From assembly GCF_030010415.1 (NCBI RefSeq), contig NZ_JASCSA010000005.1: a DNA stretch of 64,000 nt, one strand, 5' to 3'. Made by a program: the position numbers and the translations under genes. Positions 16,307 through 24,218 of the stretch are shown piece after piece (the first letter of the stretch is position 1; every line of letters starts with the position of its first letter). The stretch is from Cobetia amphilecti. Lineage in GTDB: Bacteria > Pseudomonadota > Gammaproteobacteria > Pseudomonadales > Halomonadaceae. The notes beneath the pieces were generated by a model. That model saw nothing but the letters and a program-made list of their open reading frames with translations, was not told the DNA's origin and did no database searches.

Positions 16307-18124
16307 TCAGGGCGCCGCGCCAGTCAGCAGTCGGCAAGGCAGGGTCAGCTCGACCAGGGTACCGCCGCCCGAGGGCGCATAGAGGTGCCATTCTCCCTCG
16401 CGCGCGGTCACGATCTCCTGCACCAGCGACAGGCCCAGCCCGCGGCCTTCTCCATGACTGCTCACCCCCGCCATGCGTGCCGTCTGCCTCAGCTCCGTCG
16501 GCATGCCGGGGCCGTTGTCCGCCACGCTGATCGACAACTGCGCCTCTGCCGACGGGTCCAGTGATTCCAGCATCAACCCCAGGGTCACAGACGGGGCGTG
16601 AGCGTCAGCGCCCACCTCCTCCAGCGCTTCGAAGGCATTGTCGAGCAGATTGCCGATCACGCTGACCAGATCATGACTCAAGCTACGCTCCAGCACCGGA
16701 AACTCGGCCTGAGCGCCATCGTCCTGTGACATTCCCCACTCAGCGCAGCGGCCATGATGGCATTCGATCTCCAACTCGACCGTCAGCGTGATGCCACGCT
16801 CGCGAGCCTCGCTGTGCTTGCCGATCAAGAGGCCTGCCAGCAGAGGGTCCACGATGCGCTCGGCGGCCGCGGCATCCGCCGGCAACTCCCGCTCCACCAG
16901 CAACGCCAGATAATCGCGCAGACCGGCGAGGTCCTGCATCTGTGTCAGGCCCGACAGCACATGCAGCCGGTTGCGGAACTCATGGCGCGCGGCACGCAGT
17001 GACTCCGCCTGGCGGCGGACGCCGGTCAGCTCCTCGGCGAGGCGCTGCATGCGGTCGTGCTCGCGCAGTACCAGCACGCCGCCCATCAGAAGCTCGCCAT
17101 CATGCACCCGCTGGCAACGCACCAGCAATCGCCGCCCGCCGTGGGTCACCTGGCGCAGTCGGGTCTCTTCCTGCTCGCTCACCGGCTGGTGCGCGACGAG
17201 GCACTCACGCATGCCGGTGTCGGGCAACCAGTCATCAAGGCGCTCTCCCAGCGTCGGCAAGGCCCCCAGCAACTCGCGCGCCGCGGCATTCACCAGCGTA
17301 ATCCGCCCCTCGGGGTCGACCACGATGATGCCCTCTTCCAGGCTGGCCAGCACCGCCTGATGCTCCTCCACCAGCCGCGCGATGGCCGCCGGCTCCAGTC
17401 CCTTGAGCTGTCTGCGCAGATAGTGCGCAAGTCCCAGTGCGCCCAGCGTGCCGAACAGCATCAACAAACCTAGTCCGAGCAGCAGCTGGCGCTTCTCATC
17501 GGCCAGACGCCGCCCCAGGGAATCCAGCGTGATACCGATGGCCACCGCACCGACGACGGCGCGCTCACCGCCCCTGGACGCATTCGCCATGACCGGAACG
17601 AAGCTGCGCAGGCTTTCGCCGAGCGTGCCGCGGGATTCGGAGAGGTAGGAGGCGCCGGCAAGCGCACGCTGTTCGTCGCCACCCTGGAAGGGCTGCCCGA
17701 TGCGTGCGGGGTCCGGGTGACTGAGCCGCAAGCCATCCGGGCGCATCACCACGATGAAGTCGACGGCATTCTCCCGACGCAGTCGCTCGATGCGTGCCGC
17801 CAGGCGGCTGTCCGCGACAGGAGGCGCAGCCTGCGGCGAGCTGGCCTCGCTCAGGGCGGAACGCACCTCGGGCAGACGCGCGATACGCTGGGCAAGAGCG
17901 GCAATGCGCTGGCCCTGAATCTCGCGCTGGGTCCGCTCCAGCTGGGCACTGAAGAGCCAGGCCGCGACCAGCAGGCTGACGATCACCATGCCGGCGGCGA
18001 GCAATGAGGTCAGCGCGCTCAGTCCGGGTTGAGAATGCCGCAACACGCCGGACAAGCCATGTGCCCCCTTGGTGGCATGGCCATTCGGCCCGGCGCATGG
18101 GCGAGCGGCAGCCGGCGCTTTCAT
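16307..18124 (-). CDS. CitA/DcuS-type sensor histidine kinase
   Basis: Inner-membrane carboxylate sensor. In order: TM1 at about residues 34-58, an extracytoplasmic PAS/Cache domain (about 60-190) that in CitA and DcuS binds citrate or C4-dicarboxylates, TM2 (LLLGLGLLMLFGTLGALGLAHY), a cytoplasmic PAS (EEGIIVVDPEGRITLVNAAARELLG), the DHp motif RAARHEFRNRLHVLSGL with the phospho-His, and the ATPase domain (N-box NLLDNAFEAL, GxG motifs DNGPGM and EGRGLGLSLV). ATG 18124 was chosen because TM1 follows at a normal distance; there is no strong ribosome site, and the open frame continues far upstream over the divergent transporter. It overlaps no neighbour; the regulator follows 65 bases later. Confidence 0.87.
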   Translation of the reverse strand: MKAPAAARPCAGPNGHATKGAHGLSGVLRHSQPGLSALTSLLAAGMVIVSLLVAAWLFSAQLERTQREIQGQRIAALAQRIARLPEVRSALSEASSPQAAPPVADSRLAARIERLRRENAVDFIVVMRPDGLRLSHPDPARIGQPFQGGDEQRALAGASYLSESRGTLGESLRSFVPVMANASRGGERAVVGAVAIGITLDSLGRRLADEKRQLLLGLGLLMLFGTLGALGLAHYLRRQLKGLEPAAIARLVEEHQAVLASLEEGIIVVDPEGRITLVNAAARELLGALPTLGERLDDWLPDTGMRECLVAHQPVSEQEETRLRQVTHGGRRLLVRCQRVHDGELLMGGVLVLREHDRMQRLAEELTGVRRQAESLRAARHEFRNRLHVLSGLTQMQDLAGLRDYLALLVERELPADAAAAERIVDPLLAGLLIGKHSEARERGITLTVELEIECHHGRCAEWGMSQDDGAQAEFPVLERSLSHDLVSVIGNLLDNAFEALEEVGADAHAPSVTLGLMLESLDPSAEAQLSISVADNGPGMPTELRQTARMAGVSSHGEGRGLGLSLVQEIVTAREGEWHLYAPSGGGTLVELTLPCRLLTGAAP

Positions 18125-18316
18125 AAGTTTCAAAAGGCTTTCTTTAATTCGCAAAACTTGGCCCTCGGGAGCCACACCGTAAGCTCCCTGTGACGCGCAT
18201 CCAGTGCGCGAACATGATGTCCCTTCCCCGTCCCAAACGATCCCGCGATGCCACGCCAACGCGTCCGGGCATGACAACAGGTCCTGCAACGACAGAGTGC
18301 AGGACAAGGAGCATGC

Positions 18317-19627
18317 ATGACACATTCCTCGCAGACCGCCACGGCCACGCCTGCCGCAGAGTCCCCCTGGCAGAAGACGCGCATCTTCGGCATGTCGCTG
18401 CCGATCTTCGCCCTGTCCTTCCTGGTTCTTGTCGCCGCCATCGCCACCGACACCCTGCCTGCGGGCATGATCGGCGCGCTGCTGGTCATGATGATTCTCG
18501 GGGAGCTGCTGGGCTTTCTGGGCGACCGCCTGCCGATCATCAACAGCTATCTGGGTGGCGGCGCCATTCTCGCCATCTTCGGTGCCGCAGCGCTGGTCTA
18601 CAGCGGCTGGCTGCCGCAGGAAGTCACGGCGAATGTCAGTGAGTTCATGAAGGCCGGTGGCTTTCTGAACTTCTACATCGCGGCGCTGATCACCGGCAGC
18701 ATTCTCGGCATGGACTCCCGCGTACTGGTCAAGGTCGGGGCCCGCTTCGCGCTGCCGCTGCTGTGCTCGGTGCTGTTCGCGGCGCTCTTCGCGATGCTGG
18801 TCGGCTGGGTCATGGGCTTCTCGCCCAAGGATGCCGTCATGGTCATCGCCCTGCCCATCATGGGCGGCGGCATGGGCGCCGGCGCCGTGCCGATGAGCCA
18901 GATCTACGAGCAGCTGCTGGGGCAACCGGCCAGCTACTATATCTCGATCCTGGTGCCGGCACTGGCCCTGGGCAATGTCTTCGCCATCATCATTGCCGGG
19001 CTGCTCAACGGGCTTGGCAAGCGCTTCCCGTCACTGACCGGTGGCGGCCAGATGATGCCGGGCGTCAATGTCCGCGAAGAGAAGAGCACGCCTGACCTGT
19101 CCCAGCTGGGCATCGGCATGGTGATTGCGCTGAGCTTCTTCGTCGCCAGCCAGATTCTCGGCAAGGTCATTCCGCTGCACCCCTACGCGCTGATGATCAT
19201 CGCGGTCGCCGTGCTCAAGTGCGCCAACCTGGTACCGGAGAACATCAATCAGGCCGCCGCTCAATGGTTCCGGTTCGTGGCAGGCAACTGGACCTTCGCG
19301 CTGCTGTTCGGCATCGGCGTGGCCTATACCGATCTGGGCCAGGTGATCGATGCCATCACCATCACCTACGTGGTGATCGTGTTCGGTGTCGTCGCGGGCG
19401 CCGCCTTCGGTGCGGGCCTGGTGGGCAAGCTGGTCGGCTTCTATCCCATCGAGTCCGCCATCACCGCTGGCCTGTGCATGGCCAACATGGGCGGCACGGG
19501 TGACGTCGCCGTACTCTCGGCGGCCAATCGCATGCAGCTGATGCCCTTCGCGCAGATTTCCTCGCGCCTGGGCGGGGCCTTGATTCTGCTGATCTCGAGC
19601 CTGGTCGTGCCGATGTGGTTCGCATGA
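18317..19627 (+). CDS. 2-hydroxycarboxylate transporter family carrier (CitS/MaeN type)
   Basis: Secondary carrier for citrate, malate or lactate, coupled to sodium or protons. The 436 residues contain 10-11 hydrophobic helices and the two re-entrant GGxG signatures of the 2HCT family: MGGGMGAGAVPMS near residue 180 and NMGGTGDVAVLSAANRMQLM near residue 392, the latter followed by an arginine-containing ISSRLGGA. ATG 18317 has AAGGAG 5 bases upstream. It is divergent from the CitA/CitB-type pair, the usual arrangement for substrate-induced carriers. Substrate cannot be told from the sequence. A strong terminator follows at 19679-19712. Confidence 0.9.
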   Translation: MTHSSQTATATPAAESPWQKTRIFGMSLPIFALSFLVLVAAIATDTLPAGMIGALLVMMILGELLGFLGDRLPIINSYLGGGAILAIFGAAALVYSGWLPQEVTANVSEFMKAGGFLNFYIAALITGSILGMDSRVLVKVGARFALPLLCSVLFAALFAMLVGWVMGFSPKDAVMVIALPIMGGGMGAGAVPMSQIYEQLLGQPASYYISILVPALALGNVFAIIIAGLLNGLGKRFPSLTGGGQMMPGVNVREEKSTPDLSQLGIGMVIALSFFVASQILGKVIPLHPYALMIIAVAVLKCANLVPENINQAAAQWFRFVAGNWTFALLFGIGVAYTDLGQVIDAITITYVVIVFGVVAGAAFGAGLVGKLVGFYPIESAITAGLCMANMGGTGDVAVLSAANRMQLMPFAQISSRLGGALILLISSLVVPMWFA

Positions 19628-19678
19628 TCCGGCGCATCGCCAGACGCCACTAACCGCAACAACTGGCGCTTCATGAAC

Positions 19679-19712
19679 GACAACGCCCCTGGCCTGTGCC
19701 AGGGGCGTTGTC
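19679..19712. terminator. Bidirectional terminator
   Basis: A perfect 15-bp stem GACAACGCCCCTGGC / GCCAGGGGCGTTGTC with loop CTGT, followed by GTTTCC on the plus strand. It lies between the convergent transporter and YheU-like genes. Its style (AACGCCCC...GGGGCGTT) recurs after the 6-phosphogluconate dehydrogenase gene. Confidence 0.75.
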
Positions 19713-19784
19713 GTTTCCAGCCTCGAGGTCAGGGGCAGGGTAAGGATCAGGGCATGCTCCACACATCATGACCGCTGGCTGGGC

Positions 19785-20159
19785 TCAGTCGCCCTCTTCC
19801 TCATCGTCCGCCAGCTGGCGACCGAAGGACTGCCACTGTTCCAGCGTCATCACCTCGGTGGATTCGGTGCCGATGTCATGGACGATCAACAGCTTGCCGC
19901 GTGACAGCTGGCCTTCCAGCTCCGCGACCCAGCCGGCCATGCCTTCGCCGACATCGGTGGTGTCATAGCCCTGACGGGTGACGAAGGCTTCCAGCAGGGC
20001 GCGCCGTGTATCGGCGGGCAGCATGGTCTGCGGTACCTCGATGAAGCGGTCCCGCGGGTCCATCTGATCAAGTGGCATCTGGCTCATGGGTAGCTCCTGT
20101 CCATCATCAGGGTGGCGTGACGCCGCCTGCGGTGCATCGTTCAGCGTATCCGTACTCAT
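19785..20159 (-). CDS. YheU-family (UPF0270) small protein
   Basis: A 124-residue protein whose residues 40-115 fit the YheU family: EVPQTMLPADTRRALLEAFVTRQGYD, then LEGQLSRGKLLIVHDIGTESTEVMT. The family is found next to ligA or prkB in gammaproteobacteria and has no established role. The first 38 residues (acidic, Gln/Met-rich) are extra compared with the 72-residue E. coli protein, and the C-terminus is acidic (ADDEEEGD). ATG 20159 overlaps the ligA stop (ATGA) and has GAGAGG just upstream, so it is translated with ligA. Confidence 0.75.
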   Translation of the reverse strand: MSTDTLNDAPQAASRHPDDGQELPMSQMPLDQMDPRDRFIEVPQTMLPADTRRALLEAFVTRQGYDTTDVGEGMAGWVAELEGQLSRGKLLIVHDIGTESTEVMTLEQWQSFGRQLADDEEEGD

Positions 20160-22378
20160 GCATCCTCTCCCGCGCTGTCCTGCGCACTGTCTTGCACATT
20201 GGCTTGCGCACTGTCTTGCGGATTGTCCTGCTGTGCATCAGCACCGGATTCCCATTCGGCCAGGCGCTTCACGAAGGTCTCTTCGTCCAGCACCGTGAGG
20301 CCCAGCTGCATGGCTTTCTCGAGCTTGCTGCCCGCTGCCTCGCCGGCGACCACACCGGCGGTCTTCTTCGAGACACTGCCCGCCACCTTGGCGCCCAGCG
20401 CCTGCAGACGCGCCTTGCCTTCATCACGCGTCATGCTGTCGAGGCTGCCGGTCAGCACCCAGGTCTGGCCTGCCAGCGGCTGGGGGCGCTCACCGATCTC
20501 GACCTCTTCCCAGCTCAGGCCACAGGCGAGCAACGCTTCCAGCGTCTCGTTGTTGGTCGGCTGCTGGAAGAAGGTATGGATATGCGCGGCGACGATGGGG
20601 CCGACATCTTCCACTGCCTCCAGCGCGGCCTGATCCGCTGCACGCAGCGCTTCCAAGGTGCCGAAGTGCGTGGCCAGATTCGCGGCGGTGGCTTCACCGA
20701 CTTCCCGAATGCCGAGGGCGTAGATGAAACGCGCCAGGGTGGTGTTGCGGCTCTTGTCCAGCGAGGCGACCAGATTGGCGGCGGACTTCTCGCCCATGCG
20801 CGGCAGCTCGGCGAGCGTGGCAGCTTCCAGGTGGAACAGGTCCGCCGGCGTCTTGACCAGCTCACGCTCGATCAGCTGCTCGATCAGCTTCTCGCCGAGG
20901 CCATCGACATCCAGCGCCTTGCGACTGGAGAAGTGCTTGAGGGCTTCCTTGCGCTGCGCGGCGCAGATCAGTCCGCCCGCGCAGCGTGCCACCACCTCGC
21001 CTTCGAGGCGCTCGATCTCGGAGCCACACACCGGGCAGCCGTCCGGCAGCACGATGGCTTCGCGGCTGGCGCCTTCGCTGGCGACCCGCACCACCTGTGG
21101 GATGACATCGCCGGCGCGCCGAATGATGACGCTGTCACCGATCTGCACGCCGAGACGTTCCACCTCGTCCATGTTGTGCAGTGTGGCGTTGGAGACCACC
21201 ACACCGGCGACCTGCACCGGTGCCAGTCGGGCGACCGGCGTCAGCGCGCCAGTGCGTCCGACCTGAAAATCGACGCCCTCCAGGGTGGTTTCCTGTTCCT
21301 GCGCCGGGTACTTGTAGGCGATGGCCCAGCGCGGCGCGCGCGCCACGAAGCCCAGTTCACGCTGCAGACGCAGTGCATCGAGCTTGATGACCGCGCCATC
21401 GATGTCGTGGTCGAGGCCATCACGCTGCTCGCCGAGGCGGCGGGTGTAGTCGATGATGCCCTGAGCACCGCGCACCACCTCAAGCTGCGGGCTGGTGCGG
21501 AAGCCATAGTCGTTGAGCAGCGCCATCAGACCGGAATGATTCTGACCGGCCTCGCTAGCGAGCAGCGCATCGTCCACCCGCGCGACCTGATAGGCGCAGA
21601 ATTCCAGCGGACGCGAGGCGGCGATATTGGAATCCAGTTGGCGCAGGCTGCCGGCGGCGGCATTGCGCGGGTTGGCGAACACCTTGCCATCCTCGTCGCG
21701 GCCGCGCGCGTTCAGCGCCTCGAAGCCAGCGTGGCTCATGTAGACCTCGCCGCGCACTTCCAGCAGCTCCGGCAGATCATCACCCCGCAGCTTGAGCGGG
21801 ATCGAGCGGATGGTGCGCAGGTTGGTGGTGATACCTTCGCCGGTGCGGCCATCGCCGCGCGTCACGCCTTGCACCAGCACGCCATTCTCGTAGATGAGCG
21901 ACACGGCCAGGCCATCGAGCTTGGGCTCGCAGCAGAAGCTCAGCTCGTCACCCGCATCCTGAGCATCTCCCAGCTCCAGCGTTTTCGCCGCACGTTGCAC
22001 GAAGGCGCGCAACTCATCGTCATCGAAGGCGTTGTTGAGCGACAGCATCGGCACCGCATGCTGCACTTCTTCAAACCCGCTGGCCGGCGCGGCTCCGACA
22101 CGCTGGGTGGGCGATTCCGAGGTGATCAGCTGGGGATATTTGGCTTCCAGCGCCTCGAGGCGACGCAGGCGCGTGTCGTAGTCGGCATCGGTCAGCGTCG
22201 GATCATCCAGCACGTAATAGCGGTGGCTGGCCTCAAGCAGCTCGCGATGCAGCTGCGCGACCTCCTCCATCACCTTGGCAGGCACGCCTTCCACCACGGC
22301 CGGTTCCGCGGAGCGGGAAGCGCTCGAGGCGTTGGAATCATCGGCAGGCGCCGAAAACAGATCATCCTGGGCTGACAT
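20156..22378 (-). CDS. ligA: NAD+-dependent DNA ligase LigA
   Basis: Seals nicks in duplex DNA during replication and repair, using NAD+. The 740-residue protein contains the adenylation motif with the active lysine (CEPKLDGLAV, near residue 140), the OB fold, a four-cysteine zinc finger (CPVCGSEI ... CAGGLICAAQRK), HhH repeats and a C-terminal BRCT domain (WVLTGSLDSMTRDEGKARL). ATG 22378 gives a sensible N-terminus; the open frame runs 36 codons further. Oddity: the last 30 residues are a Gln/Asp/Ser repeat (QDSAQ-type) absent from E. coli LigA (671 residues). It follows zipA after a terminator and a 314-base gap, and overlaps the YheU-like gene. Confidence 0.95.
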   Translation of the reverse strand: MSAQDDLFSAPADDSNASSASRSAEPAVVEGVPAKVMEEVAQLHRELLEASHRYYVLDDPTLTDADYDTRLRRLEALEAKYPQLITSESPTQRVGAAPASGFEEVQHAVPMLSLNNAFDDDELRAFVQRAAKTLELGDAQDAGDELSFCCEPKLDGLAVSLIYENGVLVQGVTRGDGRTGEGITTNLRTIRSIPLKLRGDDLPELLEVRGEVYMSHAGFEALNARGRDEDGKVFANPRNAAAGSLRQLDSNIAASRPLEFCAYQVARVDDALLASEAGQNHSGLMALLNDYGFRTSPQLEVVRGAQGIIDYTRRLGEQRDGLDHDIDGAVIKLDALRLQRELGFVARAPRWAIAYKYPAQEQETTLEGVDFQVGRTGALTPVARLAPVQVAGVVVSNATLHNMDEVERLGVQIGDSVIIRRAGDVIPQVVRVASEGASREAIVLPDGCPVCGSEIERLEGEVVARCAGGLICAAQRKEALKHFSSRKALDVDGLGEKLIEQLIERELVKTPADLFHLEAATLAELPRMGEKSAANLVASLDKSRNTTLARFIYALGIREVGEATAANLATHFGTLEALRAADQAALEAVEDVGPIVAAHIHTFFQQPTNNETLEALLACGLSWEEVEIGERPQPLAGQTWVLTGSLDSMTRDEGKARLQALGAKVAGSVSKKTAGVVAGEAAGSKLEKAMQLGLTVLDEETFVKRLAEWESGADAQQDNPQDSAQANVQDSAQDSAGEDA
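20165..20235. repeat. Degenerate coding repeats at the 3' end of ligA
   Basis: Units of about 15 bases around the phrase GCACTGTCTTGC recur several times (for example near 20185, 20206 and 20218), encoding QDSAQ-like pentads in the LigA tail. Such repeats can change copy number by slippage without harming the ligase core. Confidence 0.6.
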
Positions 22379-22616
22379 GACACTCACTCGAAACAGTGGC
22401 TCGCCAGCACTGCCAGAAGGCAGCGCTGAGCGACCTGAAAACGGGTGGCGAACCCTCCGACCTGACGCACTTGCAAGAGCTTGCAAAGGCTTGCAGGCAG
22501 AGGGGTCGCCTTGATGCTGCCATTGTACTCAATGTGATCGACAGGCCACACATTCAAGCACTTCGGGCGACTGGCAGGGAGCGTCAAAGGCTGCAAGAGG
22601 TCGGCAGGATACGCAA

Positions 22617-22650
22617 ACGCCAACGGCGACCCGAAGGTCGCCGTTGGCGT
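22617..22650. terminator. Terminator-like hairpin after zipA
   Basis: A perfect 15-bp stem ACGCCAACGGCGACC / GGTCGCCGTTGGCGT with loop CGAA, just downstream of zipA on the minus strand and followed there by TTGCG. It shares the core GGCGACC-CGAA-GGTCGCC with the hairpin after pitA. The remaining bases to ligA (22379-22616) hold no gene I can support and presumably carry the ligA promoter; a -10-like TACAAT lies at 22522-22527 on the minus strand without a clear -35. Confidence 0.65.
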
Positions 22651-22692
22651 TCTGGCATGACTGGTCGACTCAGAGAATGGCTGGGGAGTCGA

Positions 22693-23958
22693 TCAGTTGG
22701 CCTGGTAGCGATGCAGACGATTGCGACGCTCGAACTCATGCACCTGCTGGCGCTTGAACTCGATGGTCTGGGCCGTCATCACGCTGTGGTTCTCGTCTTT
22801 CAGCTCACCGCCCAGACGACGCACCAGCAGCATGGCGATCTCGACCATGGTCTCGAAGGCGGCGGAGGTGTCGTCCGCGCCCGGCAGCGGCATCAGGAAG
22901 GTGACGCCATCCAGCTGGCTGTCCACCATCTCGGCCGGCTTGAAGATGCCCGGCTTGACCACGTTGGCCATCGCGAACTGCAGCGGGCTGTCGTCGTCAT
23001 CTTCCTCGTGGCGCAGGAACAGCCCCATCTCGGAATGACGCAGACCACAGGCCAGCGAGATGCCCAGCACGTCTTCACCACTGAAGCCTTCATCGCCACG
23101 CGCCATCACCGAGATGATGATGACTTCACTGGCATCGGCCAGGGTGTCACGTGCGAGCTGGTCATCGACCTGATTGCGTTCGGCACGCAGCACCAGCGGA
23201 TGACGATCATCCTCGGGGGCTGTCGCATCGGCAGCAGGCGCTGTGGCCGCTTCCAGTGAAGGTTCCTGGCGCTGGGAAGCACTGCTGGCGACATCGGCCG
23301 GCTTGCCAGCGGAGGACGCCTCAGTCCTGACATCCTGACCTTCCTCGATCTCGGCCATCGGCTCGAGATCATCGGCCTGGGTGGAGGAGACGCTGATGCT
23401 GTCGTCCTCGGCAGTGATCACCGGCTTCTCATGGAAGTCGTCTTCGCGCGCCGTCTCGGCCTGCTCACTGGAGGCGCTGCCGAGCACGGGCTCACGATGC
23501 GCATCGTCGTGCTCATGCTCATCATCACGCCGTGCGCCCAGACTGGCCGTCACGTCGCGCATCGACTGGCTGGCACGTGCACCGAAGGCAGCCGCACGCT
23601 CGCCGAAGCCCTTGCGCTCCGGCGCTTCACGACGCTCCATGGGCTGCGCCGGACGACTCGGTTGAGTCACCCGCGAGGCCTTGATGCCGTGCGCATTGTC
23701 GAGCACGACATCTTCCTCGGCCTCGGCATGCGTCTCGGAATCGCCAACCACCCGGTAGCCGCCGTTCGGCAGCTCCCAGTTGTCACGTTCTTCCTCTTCT
23801 TCCACCGCGGGATTGCCCGCATCGTCGGTGGAATCCTCTGTACCCGCTCGATCCAGTCGGGGTACTCGACGTTGACGTTGGAGCCTGCGCACACCGTCAA
23901 CGACGATGATTGCGACCAGCACCAACCCCAACAAGATGAGCCACTCTCTCAATTCCAT
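22693..23958 (-). CDS. zipA: Cell division protein ZipA
   Basis: Anchors FtsZ to the inner membrane early in division. N-terminal membrane helix at residues 5-24 (EWLILLGLVLVAIIVVDGV) with the short periplasmic start typical of ZipA, then a basic patch, a long acidic and low-complexity linker (about 40-280, rich in Glu, Asp, Ala), and the C-terminal FtsZ-binding domain (about 285-421; LVLRAERNQVDDQLARD, GVTFLMPLPGADD, AFETMVEIAMLLVRRLGGEL). The 421 residues exceed E. coli ZipA (328) because of the linker. It lies between smc and ligA, the order seen in pseudomonads and halomonads. A terminator hairpin follows. Confidence 0.92.
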   Translation of the reverse strand: MELREWLILLGLVLVAIIVVDGVRRLQRQRRVPRLDRAGTEDSTDDAGNPAVEEEEERDNWELPNGGYRVVGDSETHAEAEEDVVLDNAHGIKASRVTQPSRPAQPMERREAPERKGFGERAAAFGARASQSMRDVTASLGARRDDEHEHDDAHREPVLGSASSEQAETAREDDFHEKPVITAEDDSISVSSTQADDLEPMAEIEEGQDVRTEASSAGKPADVASSASQRQEPSLEAATAPAADATAPEDDRHPLVLRAERNQVDDQLARDTLADASEVIIISVMARGDEGFSGEDVLGISLACGLRHSEMGLFLRHEEDDDDSPLQFAMANVVKPGIFKPAEMVDSQLDGVTFLMPLPGADDTSAAFETMVEIAMLLVRRLGGELKDENHSVMTAQTIEFKRQQVHEFERRNRLHRYQAN

Positions 23959-24218
23959 GGGTCATTAGCCTGTTTGCTTGGGCACCATGCACGTGAACAG
24001 CATAGCGCGATTGCAGAAAAAGGGGACATTTTTTCGAATGTCAATCCTGTGGTGGTGACCTGCGCAATCGCCCTTCAATTATCCCTGACTGACACTATGA
24101 CGCAAACTCGTAGTGCTTTCGATCTCTAGATGCAACACGATCTTGCCAACTAGGCCGCCAAGGCGGCCACTGGCTACCGCGCCGGAGGATGACCTTGCCC
24201 TCCTGAACGGCTTTTCCC

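Noticed and set aside
18125..18925. Upstream extension of the CitA-like kinase frame
   Set aside because: It overlaps the divergent carrier gene; the membrane helix and sensor domain begin only after 18124.
20072..22375. 767-codon plus-strand frame over ligA
   Set aside because: Shadow of ligA, which has all ligase motifs; the antisense product has no recognisable domain.
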